A stretch of DNA of 58,125 nucleotides from Paracoccaceae bacterium (GCA_947449875.1 CANFSY010000005.1:1-58125), one strand, 5' to 3'. Positions 42,490-52,038 are shown, counted from the first letter of the stretch. Notes: generated by a model not told the origin, from the letters alone. Made by a program: numbers and translations.

Positions 42490-44331
42490 ATGGATATGCC
42501 CACGTTGCTGTCAGCTTTCATGGTTTGCGGTGGTGATTCGGTCCAAGGCCCGTCAGGGCTTGATCCTGCGGGGTCGGGAGCAGAGTTCGAGGCCGGTTTG
42601 ATCTTGGCAGACGGCGTTGCGCCTGCGCCCGATCCGGCGGGTGTCTTGCCCAAGACCGCCGATAAAGCGGTGCCGGTTGCGCAGGTCGCGCAGCGGGCCC
42701 CGCGCGAGCAAGAGGCTGGAGTTGAGCTGCCGGTATGTTGGCAAGCCTTGGTGTGCAACCCGTCAGAGCGCCCTGATATCCCAAGAGAGGCCCCTTTGGC
42801 GAAGGATGCGCCCGCAAAAGACGACCCCGCCCCCAACGATGCGGCGCTGGCGCAGGCCGTGGTTGTGCCGGTCTTGGTGCCAATCAATCTTGCCCCGCCG
42901 CAAGGGGCTTGCGGCACGTCCGCAGTGTCGGAAGTACCCAAGGTGGGGTCGACCCAAGAGACAGCCAAGGCGGGTCTGCCGACGCCGGGGTACGCGTGGG
43001 CGTTGGAGCCGCTGCAGGGCGAGCGTTTGACCGGGCAGGTCACATTGGAACAAGCGGCGACACTTCAGGCGCCGCCTACGGCACCAGACCAGACGATGGC
43101 GCAAACCATCGCCAGCAAGCCAGACTCTTTGACCGCCGATGATGTGCTGCCAGCAAGGGAACCGCCCAAGGAAAAGGAAGGCAAAGCAAACCCGATGCAA
43201 GCGCTGCCTACCTCGGCGGCAAGACAGGCCGCCCACGATTCGCAGACGGCACTGTTACAGGGCGACGATGTGGCGACAGCGCGTGGCGATGCTGGCGAAA
43301 AGCAGGCGCGTCCGCAAACCCTGCCGCACCGATCAGCCCCGACTGGAGAAGAAGACCAAAGTCACCTGCCAAACAGGCGACTGACCGATGGGCTTGCCTT
43401 GCCTGAATTTAGTACCGGCTTTGAAACGGTCGATAGCAAAGGCGCTGTGCAGGTTGCAAAGGATTCGGGGGGGCAGGTGCAGATGGTTTCTGCACAAAGC
43501 ACATCACAAACGGCGATGGGGCAACAGTTGTCGGTTGATGCCCCTAAGGTGACGCGCGGTATAGGGTTTGCGCCCGTAGAGCAGGCTCAACCCACACAAG
43601 CAGCGCCCAAGCCGTCAAGCCGGAAAACCCAGCCCGACACGGCGGGATGGACCCCGCAGCCCGCATCTGTCCCAAGGGCTTATCCTCCCGCTGGCCCCAC
43701 TGAAAAACCACCGAGTGTTCGGCCGGACCAAGCTGTGCCGCCTGCAAAGCCGTTGATACGCCCCGCCGAAGCGGCAGCGACAGACGACAGCGACGTGGCA
43801 AAGACGCGCTTTGCGCCAAGTGCGGCCCAAGATGCCGTGGTGCCCGCAAACCCGCAGGCCCTTGGCGGATCGCCGCCCCCGCATTTGCAAATACCGATGC
43901 AATCCGCGTTGCCGCCAAAAACGGCACAGGCCCTGCACGCGCAGTTGCCAACGGTGATCGAACACTTGCACCATGGCGGCGCGCATGACGGCCACAACCG
44001 CGCGGAAGTGTTGCTCAATCCGGCAGAATTGGGCCGCATCCGGTTTGATCTGATCACGCAAGGCGATCAGGTGCACATCAACTTGACAGTCGAGCGGCCT
44101 GAAACCCTAGACCTGATGCGCGCCCATGCCGAAACCCTGCGGCAAGAGTTTCGTGCGGCGGGATTGAACACCGACACCCTGAACTTTGGCCAATGGGCCC
44201 AGCGCGCCCCCTCGCGTGATCAGCCCGAAACCGTTTCCCGCGATGTGGTCGATTCGCTCTCCCCGCCGCAGATCATCGCTGCCCCCTATGTCAAACCCGT
44301 GTCCGCCTCAGGGCTGGACCTTCGCCTTTGA
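42490..44331 (+). CDS. fliK: flagellar hook-length control protein FliK
   Basis: A 613-aa protein. The first 480 residues are low-complexity, rich in Pro, Ala, Gln and Asp, as expected for the FliK ruler. The C-terminal domain carries the hook-length signature (EVLLNPAELGRIRFDLITQG, then HINLTVERPETLDLMRAHAE). It is exported, measures the hook and triggers FlhB switching. ATG 42490 follows AGGAG; the open frame extends upstream to 42064 without support. flgD follows directly. Confidence 0.9.
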   Translation: MDMPTLLSAFMVCGGDSVQGPSGLDPAGSGAEFEAGLILADGVAPAPDPAGVLPKTADKAVPVAQVAQRAPREQEAGVELPVCWQALVCNPSERPDIPREAPLAKDAPAKDDPAPNDAALAQAVVVPVLVPINLAPPQGACGTSAVSEVPKVGSTQETAKAGLPTPGYAWALEPLQGERLTGQVTLEQAATLQAPPTAPDQTMAQTIASKPDSLTADDVLPAREPPKEKEGKANPMQALPTSAARQAAHDSQTALLQGDDVATARGDAGEKQARPQTLPHRSAPTGEEDQSHLPNRRLTDGLALPEFSTGFETVDSKGAVQVAKDSGGQVQMVSAQSTSQTAMGQQLSVDAPKVTRGIGFAPVEQAQPTQAAPKPSSRKTQPDTAGWTPQPASVPRAYPPAGPTEKPPSVRPDQAVPPAKPLIRPAEAAATDDSDVAKTRFAPSAAQDAVVPANPQALGGSPPPHLQIPMQSALPPKTAQALHAQLPTVIEHLHHGGAHDGHNRAEVLLNPAELGRIRFDLITQGDQVHINLTVERPETLDLMRAHAETLRQEFRAAGLNTDTLNFGQWAQRAPSRDQPETVSRDVVDSLSPPQIIAAPYVKPVSASGLDLRL

Positions 44332-44342
44332 AAGGAAAGTTT

Positions 44343-45005
44343 ATGGACGTCGCAGCCGCCACGCAGACCCCGATCAAAACCGCCGCTTCGGCGGATAAGC
44401 AAGCCAACGACAAAAACTACGACACGTTTTTGAAGATGATGACGACCCAGATCAAGAACCAAGACCCCCTCAACCCGATGAGTGCCGATCAACTGGCCGT
44501 ACAATTGGCCACCTTTTCCGGCGTCGAACAACAGACCAAAACCAACGACCTTTTGGCCCAGCTTTTGGGGCAAAGTGCGCTGACGGGCATGGGCCAAATG
44601 GTCGGCTGGGTTGGCAAAGAGGCGAGGATCGCCGCCCCTGCCTATTTTGATGGCGCAACGCCCGTAACTTTGTCGCCCAATCCGGCGCAGTCGGCCACAA
44701 AGGCGGTTCTTGTGGTCACCGATCAAAGCGGCAAGGAAGTGTCGCGCACCGAATTGCCGCTTGGGTCGAAAGACTATGAATGGCAGGGCCGCGATTCCAA
44801 GGGCGAAGCTTTGCCAAAAGGTGTTTACACTTTGAAACTGGAAAGCTGGCAGGGGGATAAAGTGATCGACACATCCCAAGTCGAATACTACGCCAGAATC
44901 AGCGAAATTCGCAGCACATCCGATGGCCTTTCCGCCCTGCTGCCCGGCGGCGTGGAAGCCCCGATTGCCGCCGTCACCGCCATTCGAGAAAGAAAAGATA
45001 TCTGA
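44343..45005 (+). CDS. flgD: flagellar hook capping protein FlgD
   Basis: A 220-aa scaffold protein. The N-terminal region has YDTFLKMMTTQIKNQDPLNP and SADQLAVQLATFSGVEQQTK, the standard FlgD signature, followed by a FlgD Ig-like/Tudor part with VYTLKLESWQGDKVIDTSQV. ATG 44343 is preceded by AAAGGAAAG. It assembles hook subunits with FlgE and FliK. Confidence 0.95.
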   Translation: MDVAAATQTPIKTAASADKQANDKNYDTFLKMMTTQIKNQDPLNPMSADQLAVQLATFSGVEQQTKTNDLLAQLLGQSALTGMGQMVGWVGKEARIAAPAYFDGATPVTLSPNPAQSATKAVLVVTDQSGKEVSRTELPLGSKDYEWQGRDSKGEALPKGVYTLKLESWQGDKVIDTSQVEYYARISEIRSTSDGLSALLPGGVEAPIAAVTAIRERKDI

Positions 45006-45091
45006 AAGCTGCCCGATTTTGGATTGGGCGCAAAACGGGTCTGGCGGTTGGTGGCGCAACGTTCCACATTAGGGCGAAGGGAAGGGCACCT

Positions 45092-46033
45092 ATGATCGAA
45101 TATGCCAGCAACCGCGTTCCTTTGAAGCGTCTGTGCGAAACGGGCGGCGTCTTGGCCGTGATCACGCAGATCGTGGGAACGTCGTATCGCAACCTTGGCA
45201 CGATGATGGCCTTTGGGCCACAGGGCCAGCGCACAGGGTCGCTTTCGTCGGGCTGTATCGAGGATGATATCGCCGAACACGCCGCCATGGCACTGCAAAC
45301 CGGTCAGGTGCGCGCACTGCGCTATGGCCAAGGCTCGCCTTTCTTTGATTTGAAGCTGCCCTGTGGCGGCGGGCTGTCGATTTTGTTGATCCCAAATCCC
45401 GACCGCGCGGTTTTGCACGAAATTCTAAGCCGCGGCGATGCCCGAATCGAGGCGGCCTTGCGGATCACCCTATCGACGGGGGCGCTGGCTTTGGTCACGC
45501 CAGAGCAAACCAGCGCGGGGCCGGATGCGCTTGTCATCGTTCTGGAACCGGAACTGCGGTTTTGGGTTTACGGCCACGGGATCGAGGCGATGTCCTTTGC
45601 CCTGATGGCGCAGGCGGCGGGCTATGATGTCACCTTGTTTGGCCAAGAGGGTTTGCAAACCGACCTGTCGCGGATCGGGCCGTTGAACGTGACGCTGGTG
45701 CCCAGCTTTCGCAGCTATATCTGCCCCAAGCCCGATCGACGCACGGCTGTGACCTTGTTCTTTCACGACCACGAGAATGAGGCGCGTCTTTTGGCACAGT
45801 TTCTTCCCTCAGACGCTTTGTTCATCGGCGCACAGGGCAGCCTGAAAGCGCGGCAGCGCCTGCTGGCCGATTTGCACGCGCAAGGCGTGGCGCCAAGGGC
45901 GATAGAACGGCTTTGCCCCACCTTTGGCCTGATCGGATCGTGTCGCGATCCGCGCACCTTGGCCGTTTCGGTCTTGGCCCATGTCTTATCGCTTGCCGGA
46001 CCTGCTGTGCAGGCGTATTCAGACAGCCATTAA
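45092..46033 (+). CDS. XdhC-family molybdoenzyme maturation protein
   Basis: A 313-aa protein with an N-terminal XdhC/CoxI part (VVGTSYRNLGTMMAF-type stretch, SLSSGCIEDDIAEHA) containing the conserved Cys, and a C-terminal Rossmann-like part (FWVYGHGIEAMSFALMAQAA, FIGAQGSLKARQRLLADL). XdhC loads sulfurated molybdenum cofactor into xanthine dehydrogenase-type enzymes. No xdhA, xdhB or other molybdoenzyme is in the window, so its client is unknown. It is followed by a glycosyltransferase on the same strand. Confidence 0.88.
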   Translation: MIEYASNRVPLKRLCETGGVLAVITQIVGTSYRNLGTMMAFGPQGQRTGSLSSGCIEDDIAEHAAMALQTGQVRALRYGQGSPFFDLKLPCGGGLSILLIPNPDRAVLHEILSRGDARIEAALRITLSTGALALVTPEQTSAGPDALVIVLEPELRFWVYGHGIEAMSFALMAQAAGYDVTLFGQEGLQTDLSRIGPLNVTLVPSFRSYICPKPDRRTAVTLFFHDHENEARLLAQFLPSDALFIGAQGSLKARQRLLADLHAQGVAPRAIERLCPTFGLIGSCRDPRTLAVSVLAHVLSLAGPAVQAYSDSH

Positions 46034-46093
46034 GGTTTGACATTCGGGCGCGTCTGGTTTGGGGCGTCGCTTACTGACATTTTAGGAAACAAA

Positions 46094-48004
46094 TTGGCAT
46101 TGGCGGACCCCTCATTTTTAAGCTGTGTTGAAACGCTTCAGGCTGCCTTGCAGCGCTGGGGCGCAGACACCGTTGCCTTGGAACGCGGCGATCTGTTTCG
46201 CCTGCACGGGATAGATCAGTCGAACACCGTTGTGGGGTTGGACGATCTGTTTTTCGTGGTGCAAGACGACCATTTCATCCCCAAGGGCGAGGCGGGGATG
46301 CAGCTTTTGAATCAAGAACTGATCAACACCGCCACGCTGCGCAATGCGTTTTTTCCGCAAATCCTGATGGCGCATGGCGAAGATCTGGATGTGTCTTTGA
46401 ACGTGGTGTTTCAGGGCCGATTTCAAGTGACGGTCTATCAATGCCGCATGGATCAAGAGCCGGTGGCGCTGGTTGAAAAAATCATCGCCTCTGACGAGAT
46501 TGTGGAAGCCGACGTGGCCATAGGGGCGCTAAGCACCCTTCCGCGCGGGGTGCGGTTGTTTTGGGTGGCGCGGGCCTTGTCAGACACCTGCGTGTTGATT
46601 GACGCCACGTGGCAAGCGCGTGCCCCTGCCGCGACACAAGCGCGCATGATTGTGGCGATTCGCACCTTTGGCCGCAGCGCCGAGGTGCAGCGTCTGCTGG
46701 CGCGGTTTCACGAACAGGCGATTGCCAGCGATTATGGGCAGATGCTGAAGAACACCTTCTTTTTGGTCTATGACGCCTTAGGCACAGGGGCTGCGCCCTA
46801 TGCGCCCCAAGGGCAGACTGACCCGCTGAACCTTTTTGTCATGTCAGGGCCCAACATGGGCGGCGCTGGCAATTTAAGCTTGGAACTCTTGGCCCTGCAA
46901 ACTGCCGTTTCAGCGGCGGGCATCACCGTAGACGAACTGGTGATCGCCGATGACGATCTGTCAATTTCGCTGGAAAGTCTGGCGCGCAATTGGGCCGCAA
47001 CGTTGTTTCGCAAGGATCAAGCCTTTCACACTCTGCCGATTTTCCTGAAATCCGAACCGCGGATGATGTGGGAGGATGGCGGTTTTTGGGGCCGTTACAC
47101 GAGAGATAATCCGGGCGGTCAGCGTAGCGCAGTGGCCCCGCGCCTGCTGCGCCATGCCAAAGTGTTTCACGGTGCCAACCACTTGGGCGAGATGGCCCGC
47201 CTGCACCATCCCGAATATTCGGCCTTTATCTTCCTGTCGATGCCATACGCCCGCTTGGCAGACTTGGGCCTGCCCTGCGCGATGTTCCTGCGCGGCGATG
47301 ATATTGAGTATTGTTTGCGCCATGTCGCTTCGGGCGGGGTGACTGTGTCAAACCCCAACTTGGCCGCGTGGCATGAACCGGCCCATTCTTATGCGCAGGA
47401 ATATATGAGCATCGCGCACGGTGTGATCATCAATATGACCTATGGCCAGCGCAAGCCTGACGATCTGGCGACCTTTTTTCACCGCCGCGCCGCCGTGCAT
47501 CTGTCGCTGTCAGACGTGGCGGGCCTGACCGTCTATGCCGAGGCTTTGGCCGATCTGGTGGCCTGCGATCGGTTGTTGCAGCCCGATTTTGCCGGCCATT
47601 ACCTGTCCGTTATGGCGCGGTTCAAAAGCTTCGATGCGGCTTTTTCGGTTCTGGCGGATGAACTTATAGCCTCGCTGACCGAATCCTCGGCGCGCGAGGG
47701 CAAGATGACCGTTGTGGCCCCGTTTTTGTATATGGACCCCCATTTCAGCAAAGACCCGCTGGATCACGTGGTTTTGGTCAACACTCACACCGATAAACGC
47801 TGCATTTACGACCCGTTCGAGACCGACCGTTTGGCCGCCCTCTCCAGCGTGGCGGCGCGGCTTTATGCCAGTTTGGCGGTGTTTATCCAGAATTTTGACA
47901 CGCTGCGCGGGCATTACCGCGAAAGAATCGCCACCTCTGCCTCAGCCGCCTTCTGGCTGGCAGAGGCAGAGGGCAAGGCGTTCGGGGTGCTGCATGGCGG
48001 ATGA
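46094..48004 (+). CDS. GlfT2-like glycosyltransferase (GT2 fold)
   Basis: A 636-aa protein in the galactofuranosyltransferase-like GT2 group. Motifs are VAIRTFGRSAEVQRLL (fold start), NMGGAGNLSLE, a metal-binding DDD in ELVIADDDLSISLESL (residues 286-288), the second acidic motif RGDDIEYCLR (about 401-410) and a conserved WHEP (426-429). A strand-rich N-terminal domain of about 180 residues precedes the core, as in GlfT2. The sugar and acceptor cannot be read. I prefer TTG at 46094, with AGGAAA upstream; another in-frame TTG at 46037 lies right after xdhC. A small gene overlaps its 3' end. Confidence 0.8.
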   Translation: MALADPSFLSCVETLQAALQRWGADTVALERGDLFRLHGIDQSNTVVGLDDLFFVVQDDHFIPKGEAGMQLLNQELINTATLRNAFFPQILMAHGEDLDVSLNVVFQGRFQVTVYQCRMDQEPVALVEKIIASDEIVEADVAIGALSTLPRGVRLFWVARALSDTCVLIDATWQARAPAATQARMIVAIRTFGRSAEVQRLLARFHEQAIASDYGQMLKNTFFLVYDALGTGAAPYAPQGQTDPLNLFVMSGPNMGGAGNLSLELLALQTAVSAAGITVDELVIADDDLSISLESLARNWAATLFRKDQAFHTLPIFLKSEPRMMWEDGGFWGRYTRDNPGGQRSAVAPRLLRHAKVFHGANHLGEMARLHHPEYSAFIFLSMPYARLADLGLPCAMFLRGDDIEYCLRHVASGGVTVSNPNLAAWHEPAHSYAQEYMSIAHGVIINMTYGQRKPDDLATFFHRRAAVHLSLSDVAGLTVYAEALADLVACDRLLQPDFAGHYLSVMARFKSFDAAFSVLADELIASLTESSAREGKMTVVAPFLYMDPHFSKDPLDHVVLVNTHTDKRCIYDPFETDRLAALSSVAARLYASLAVFIQNFDTLRGHYRERIATSASAAFWLAEAEGKAFGVLHGG

Positions 48005-48530
48005 GTATGGTTCTGCCAGCCTGCGCCGGAGGAAGCGTCAGGATTTGCACCGTTTGACCGCACCCTTTTTGGTCGATGGGCGCACCGTCACCTCCGCCAG
48101 CCCGATTGCCTTGGCCCGCAGTGGCGAGGTGGCGCAGCCCTATCTGGACGGCGATGTCTTTTCCGGCGGCATCACCCTCGCCCCCAAGGCGGCAGAGCCG
48201 TATTCCGGCACGCGCTGGGTGATCCAGCAAGATGCGGACGGCACTTGGGGGTTTTTAAACCAAGGCCAGCCTGACAAAATGCTGGTCGCCTCGGCCGGAT
48301 GTGTGGCTTTGGGGCGCCCCTTGGCAGGGGCGGGGATGGCGCGGTTTGTCACCTCGCGCTGGTTGATGTACCGCGACCTGATCGGCTTTCGCTTGCGCCC
48401 TGTGATGGCGGTCAGCGGCTGGCTTGGCGTGCGCGACGAAGCGCTGATCTTGTCCGAACCTAGCGATTCGCCGGGACGTTGGATGTATTGGGATATTGTG
48501 CCCCTGCAAGACGGGGCGCAGCGCCCTTGA
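47994..48530 (+). CDS. hypothetical protein overlapping the glycosyltransferase gene
   Basis: This 178-aa protein was not recognised. It overlaps the glycosyltransferase stop by 11 bases in another frame and so should be translated from the same mRNA. It lacks a signal peptide. The body is rich in Trp, Gly and short strand-like stretches (TRWVIQQDADGTWGFLNQGQ, RWMYWDIVPLQDG), which might form a beta-trefoil-like fold. A partner or accessory protein of the transferase is possible. Confidence 0.65.
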   Translation: MADEYGSASLRRRKRQDLHRLTAPFLVDGRTVTSASPIALARSGEVAQPYLDGDVFSGGITLAPKAAEPYSGTRWVIQQDADGTWGFLNQGQPDKMLVASAGCVALGRPLAGAGMARFVTSRWLMYRDLIGFRLRPVMAVSGWLGVRDEALILSEPSDSPGRWMYWDIVPLQDGAQRP

Positions 48531-48620
48531 CCGGCGTGGCAAGGCAGCCTTGGCTTGGCGAATTCCCTTTCGCGTGGAAATCGGCTAGACCGTGACCACC
48601 CTACCGGAGCGACCCTGACC

Positions 48621-49235
48621 TTGGCCAATCATCTGCACAAAAATGACCTGCCCGTCGGGCTAAAGCTGGGCCCCATCGTGTCCATAGATACCGAAACCAT
48701 GGGCCTTGACCCGCGCCGTGACAGGCTGTGTGTGGTGCAGCTGTCGTCGGGCGATGGCCATGCGCATATCGTGCAGATTGAAAAAGGCCAGACCAGCGCC
48801 CCCAACTTGCAGCGCCTGCTGACCGATCCGGCCATACTGAAGCTGTTCCACTTTGGCCGCTTTGACATTGCCATGCTGCACCAAGCCTTTGGTGTGCGGA
48901 CGGAACCTGTCTGGTGCACCAAGATTGCCGCCAAACTGGTGCGCACCTTTACCGATCGGCACGGGCTGAAATATCTGCTGAACGAATTGGTGGGCGTTGA
49001 TGTGTCAAAGGCGCAGCAAACCTCTGACTGGGGCCAAGCCACCTTGAGCGAGGCGCAAAAAGACTATGCCGCCTCTGACGTTTTGTATCTGCACCGGCTG
49101 AAAGACGCGCTGGAGGCGATTTTGATCCGCGAAGACCGCCTGACCTTGGCGCAACGCTGCTTTGATTTTCTGCCCACACGGGCCGAGCTGGACCTTTTGG
49201 GATGGAACGAACCCAATGACATCTTCCACCACTGA
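48621..49235 (+). CDS. short RNase D-like 3'-5' exonuclease
   Basis: A 204-aa DEDD exonuclease. Exo I (IVSIDTETMGLDP), Exo II (LFHFGRFDIAML) and Exo III (QKDYAASDVLYLHRLKD) motifs are visible, with the conserved Tyr in Exo III. It lacks the C-terminal HRDC domain of long RNase D, as in the short alphaproteobacterial form. TTG at 48621 (LANHLHKNDLPVG) is chosen; a longer frame to 48555 exists. It probably trims tRNA or small RNA 3' ends. kdsD starts within its last codons. Confidence 0.85.
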   Translation: MANHLHKNDLPVGLKLGPIVSIDTETMGLDPRRDRLCVVQLSSGDGHAHIVQIEKGQTSAPNLQRLLTDPAILKLFHFGRFDIAMLHQAFGVRTEPVWCTKIAAKLVRTFTDRHGLKYLLNELVGVDVSKAQQTSDWGQATLSEAQKDYAASDVLYLHRLKDALEAILIREDRLTLAQRCFDFLPTRAELDLLGWNEPNDIFHH

Positions 49236-50184
49236 TCCCCTAACCATCGCCCGCCGTGTGATCGGGTTAGAGGCGCAGGCCTTGGGCGATCTGGCGGCAA
49301 GTTTGGATGACAGCTTTTCCAAAGCTGCCGATCTGATCTTGGCCGCCAAGGGGCGGGTAATTGTGTCGGGCATGGGCAAATCTGGCCATATCGCGCGCAA
49401 AATGGCAGCGACCTTTGCATCGACCGGCACGCCCGCGCAGTTTGTGCATCCGGCAGAGGCAAGCCATGGCGATCTGGGCATGATGTTGCAGGGCGATGTG
49501 GTGCTGGTGCTGTCGAATTCGGGCGAAACGCCCGAGCTGGCCGACATTGTGGCCCACACCCGCCGCTTTGACATTCCGCTGATCGGCATCGCCAGTCGGT
49601 CGGGTTCGACCTTGCTGCGCGCGGCGGATGTGGCCTTGGTGTTGCCGCCTGCGGCAGAGGCCTGTGGCACGGGCGTGGTGCCCACCACATCCACCACCAT
49701 GATGCTGGCCTTGGGCGATGCGCTGGCCGTCGCCTTGATGGAGCGGCGGGCCTTTACCCCCGAACATTTCCGCGTCTTTCATCCGGGCGGCAAGTTGGGT
49801 GCCCGCCTGACCAAGGTGCGCGATCTGATGCACACCGACCTGCCCCTGATCGCCGCCGATCGCCCGATGTCAGAAGCGCTTTTGGCGATCTCGCGCTATG
49901 GGTTTGGCGTGGTGGGGGTGACGGGGCCAGAGGGTGCGTTGTTAGGCATCATCACCGACGGCGACCTGCGCCGCCATATGGACGGGCTTTTGTCTTTGAC
50001 CGTGGCCCAAGTGATGACCCCCCATCCGCGCACCGTGGCCCCCGATGCGCTGGCCGAGGTGGCCTTGGCCATTATGAACGAGCGAAAGATCACCTGTCTG
50101 TTTGTCAAAGACGCGCCCGAAGCGGGGTTGCCTGCTTTGGGCATATTGCACATCCACGACCTGCTGCGCGCCGGTGTGGTGTGA
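49216..50184 (+). CDS. kdsD: arabinose-5-phosphate isomerase (KpsF/GutQ/KdsD family)
   Basis: A 322-aa enzyme: an N-terminal SIS sugar-isomerase domain (VSGMGKSGHIARKMAATFAS, SNSGETPE) and two C-terminal CBS domains (VRDLMHTDLPLI..., VAQVMTPHPRTV...). It converts ribulose-5-phosphate to arabinose-5-phosphate, the first step toward Kdo. ATG 49216 overlaps the RNase D gene by 20 bases; the frame's earlier start at 49162 is not used. It heads the kdsD-lptC-lptA-lptB transport unit. Confidence 0.95.
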   Translation: MTSSTTDPLTIARRVIGLEAQALGDLAASLDDSFSKAADLILAAKGRVIVSGMGKSGHIARKMAATFASTGTPAQFVHPAEASHGDLGMMLQGDVVLVLSNSGETPELADIVAHTRRFDIPLIGIASRSGSTLLRAADVALVLPPAAEACGTGVVPTTSTTMMLALGDALAVALMERRAFTPEHFRVFHPGGKLGARLTKVRDLMHTDLPLIAADRPMSEALLAISRYGFGVVGVTGPEGALLGIITDGDLRRHMDGLLSLTVAQVMTPHPRTVAPDALAEVALAIMNERKITCLFVKDAPEAGLPALGILHIHDLLRAGVV

Positions 50185-50801
50185 TGGCGCTGGCGGCGGC
50201 TGACAACTTTCATTCTCGACTGGTGTTCTGGCTGAAGATTGTCTTGCCGCTGGTGGCTTTGGGCCTTTTGGCAACCTTGTTCCTGTTTGGCCGCCCGATC
50301 AGCCCCGAAGATGCCATTCCCTATGCCAGCACCGATATCACCGACCGCGTGAAAGAGCCGCGCGTGACCAGCCCTGTTTTTGCAAGCATGACGCAGGATG
50401 GCACAGCCCTCACCATCATGGCCCAAGAGGCACGGCCCGGGGCTGCGGGAAGCAACATCGCCGGGCAAGCGCAAGCGATGTCGGCCCTGATGGAAATGCC
50501 AGACGGATCAAACGCGCAGATCACTGCACCCTTGATGCAGATGGCGCGCGCAAGCCAAACTGCGACGTTAAGCGGCGGGGTGAAAATTGTCACCTCGGGC
50601 GGTTATACGGCGGTGATGGCGGGCATGTTGGTGGCCACGACCAAAACCGATGTAACCAGCCTTGGCCCCGTGGATGCCACAGGTCCGCCGGGAAAGTTAC
50701 ATGCGCAAGCGATGCACCTTGGCGCGGCCCCCTCGGGCGGTTACCAATTGGATTTCACGGGGGGTGTGACGCTGGTCTATCTGCCCAAGGGAGGTTTGTG
50801 A
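50184..50801 (+). CDS. lptC: LPS transport protein LptC
   Basis: A 205-aa protein with one N-terminal membrane helix (VFWLKIVLPLVALGLLATLF) and a periplasmic strand-rich LptC domain (PVFASMTQDGTALTIMAQEA). It bridges the LptBFG transporter to LptA and the outer membrane. Start ATG overlaps the kdsD stop (TGATG) and its own stop overlaps lptA the same way. Confidence 0.88.
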   Translation: MALAAADNFHSRLVFWLKIVLPLVALGLLATLFLFGRPISPEDAIPYASTDITDRVKEPRVTSPVFASMTQDGTALTIMAQEARPGAAGSNIAGQAQAMSALMEMPDGSNAQITAPLMQMARASQTATLSGGVKIVTSGGYTAVMAGMLVATTKTDVTSLGPVDATGPPGKLHAQAMHLGAAPSGGYQLDFTGGVTLVYLPKGGL

Positions 50802-51295
50802 TGCTCAAAGCTTGGCTTTTTGCTGTGGCCCTGATGGCGGCCCCCTTTGGTGCGGCGGCGGCTGGAACGGATATTGCCTTTGGCGGTTTGAAGGTTGACT
50901 CCACCCAGCCGGTGAAAGTCGTGGCAGATCAGCTTTCGGTCAACCAAAATGACGGCACCGCCATCTTTACCGGCAATGTCGTGGTGACGCAGGGCGACAT
51001 GACCTTGCAAACGGCACATCTGCAAATTGAATATGCCCAAGACAAGAAAAGCATCGCGCGCATGCTGGCGGATGGCGGCGTTAAAATGGCCGCAGGAAGC
51101 GAGGCGGCCTCGTCTCAAACGGCGGAATATGCGCCTGAGACCGGCGATTTGATTATGCGGGGGGATGTTTTGCTGACGCAGGGGGCCTCGGCCATTTCGG
51201 GGCCTGTGCTGACCATGAGCCTTAGGACCGGCCTAGGCACGATGGAGGGCCGCGTGACCACCGTGTTCACCCCAACCCAACCGAAGAAAAACTGA
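50801..51295 (+). CDS. lptA: LPS transport periplasmic protein LptA
   Basis: A 164-aa periplasmic protein. Signal peptide: WLFAVALMAAPFGAAAAG. The OstA-like beta-jellyroll domain begins with DQLSVNQNDGTAIFTGNVVV and continues with GDMTLQTAHLQIEYAQDKKS. Ribosome binding site GGGAGG lies just before the ATG. It forms the LPS bridge across the periplasm. Overlaps lptB at TGATG. Confidence 0.93.
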   Translation: MLKAWLFAVALMAAPFGAAAAGTDIAFGGLKVDSTQPVKVVADQLSVNQNDGTAIFTGNVVVTQGDMTLQTAHLQIEYAQDKKSIARMLADGGVKMAAGSEAASSQTAEYAPETGDLIMRGDVLLTQGASAISGPVLTMSLRTGLGTMEGRVTTVFTPTQPKKN

Positions 51296-52038
51296 TGGCA
51301 CAGGCGGGTGGTCTTGATGGCTTGCAGGTGCGCAACCTGCGCAAAAGCTACCAAAAGCGGCTGGTGATCCGCGACGTGTCGTTGACCCTTGGTAGGGGTG
51401 AGGTTGTGGCGCTTTTGGGCCCCAACGGGTCGGGCAAGACGACGACCTTTTACGCCATAGCCGGCCTAATCACGCCAGAGGCGGGGCAAGTTTTGATTGA
51501 CGGGCGCGATGTCACGGCCCTGCCCATGTACCGCCGCGCCCGATTGGGGATCGGCTATCTGCCGCAAGAAATGTCGATCTTTCGCGGGCTAAGCGTGCAA
51601 GATAACATTCTCGCCGTGCTGGAAATCACCGAGCCTGACCGCCACAAGCGGCGCGAGCGGTTGGAAGAGCTGTTGTCGGAATTTTCGATCACCCACATCC
51701 GCGCCGCCCCCGCCTTGGCCCTGTCGGGGGGCGAGCGGCGGCGGGTAGAGATTGCGCGCTGCTTGGCGGCCAATCCGCTGTATCTGCTGCTGGATGAACC
51801 CTTTGCAGGGGTAGACCCGATCGCGGTGGCTGAAATCCGCCACTTGGTGCAAGATTTGAAATCGCGCGGCATCGGGGTGCTGATCACCGACCATAACGTG
51901 CGCGAAGCGCTGGATATCGTGGACCGCGCCTATATTTTGCACGACGGCAAGGTGTTGATGACCGGCACCGCCGATGAAATCGTGCGCGACGAGATGGTGC
52001 GGCGGGTTTATCTGGGCGAGAATTTCAAGATCGGCTAA
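51295..52038 (+). CDS. lptB: LPS export ABC transporter ATP-binding protein LptB
   Basis: A 247-aa ABC ATPase. Walker A LGPNGSGKTTTFYAIAG, Q-loop IGYLPQEMSIFRGLSVQDNI, signature LSGGERRRVEIARCLA, Walker B YLLLDEPFAGVDP and H-loop LITDHN are all present. It powers LPS extraction with LptFG. In many proteobacteria rpoN follows lptB; here hpf comes next after 207 bases without a gene. Confidence 0.97.
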   Translation: MAQAGGLDGLQVRNLRKSYQKRLVIRDVSLTLGRGEVVALLGPNGSGKTTTFYAIAGLITPEAGQVLIDGRDVTALPMYRRARLGIGYLPQEMSIFRGLSVQDNILAVLEITEPDRHKRRERLEELLSEFSITHIRAAPALALSGGERRRVEIARCLAANPLYLLLDEPFAGVDPIAVAEIRHLVQDLKSRGIGVLITDHNVREALDIVDRAYILHDGKVLMTGTADEIVRDEMVRRVYLGENFKIG

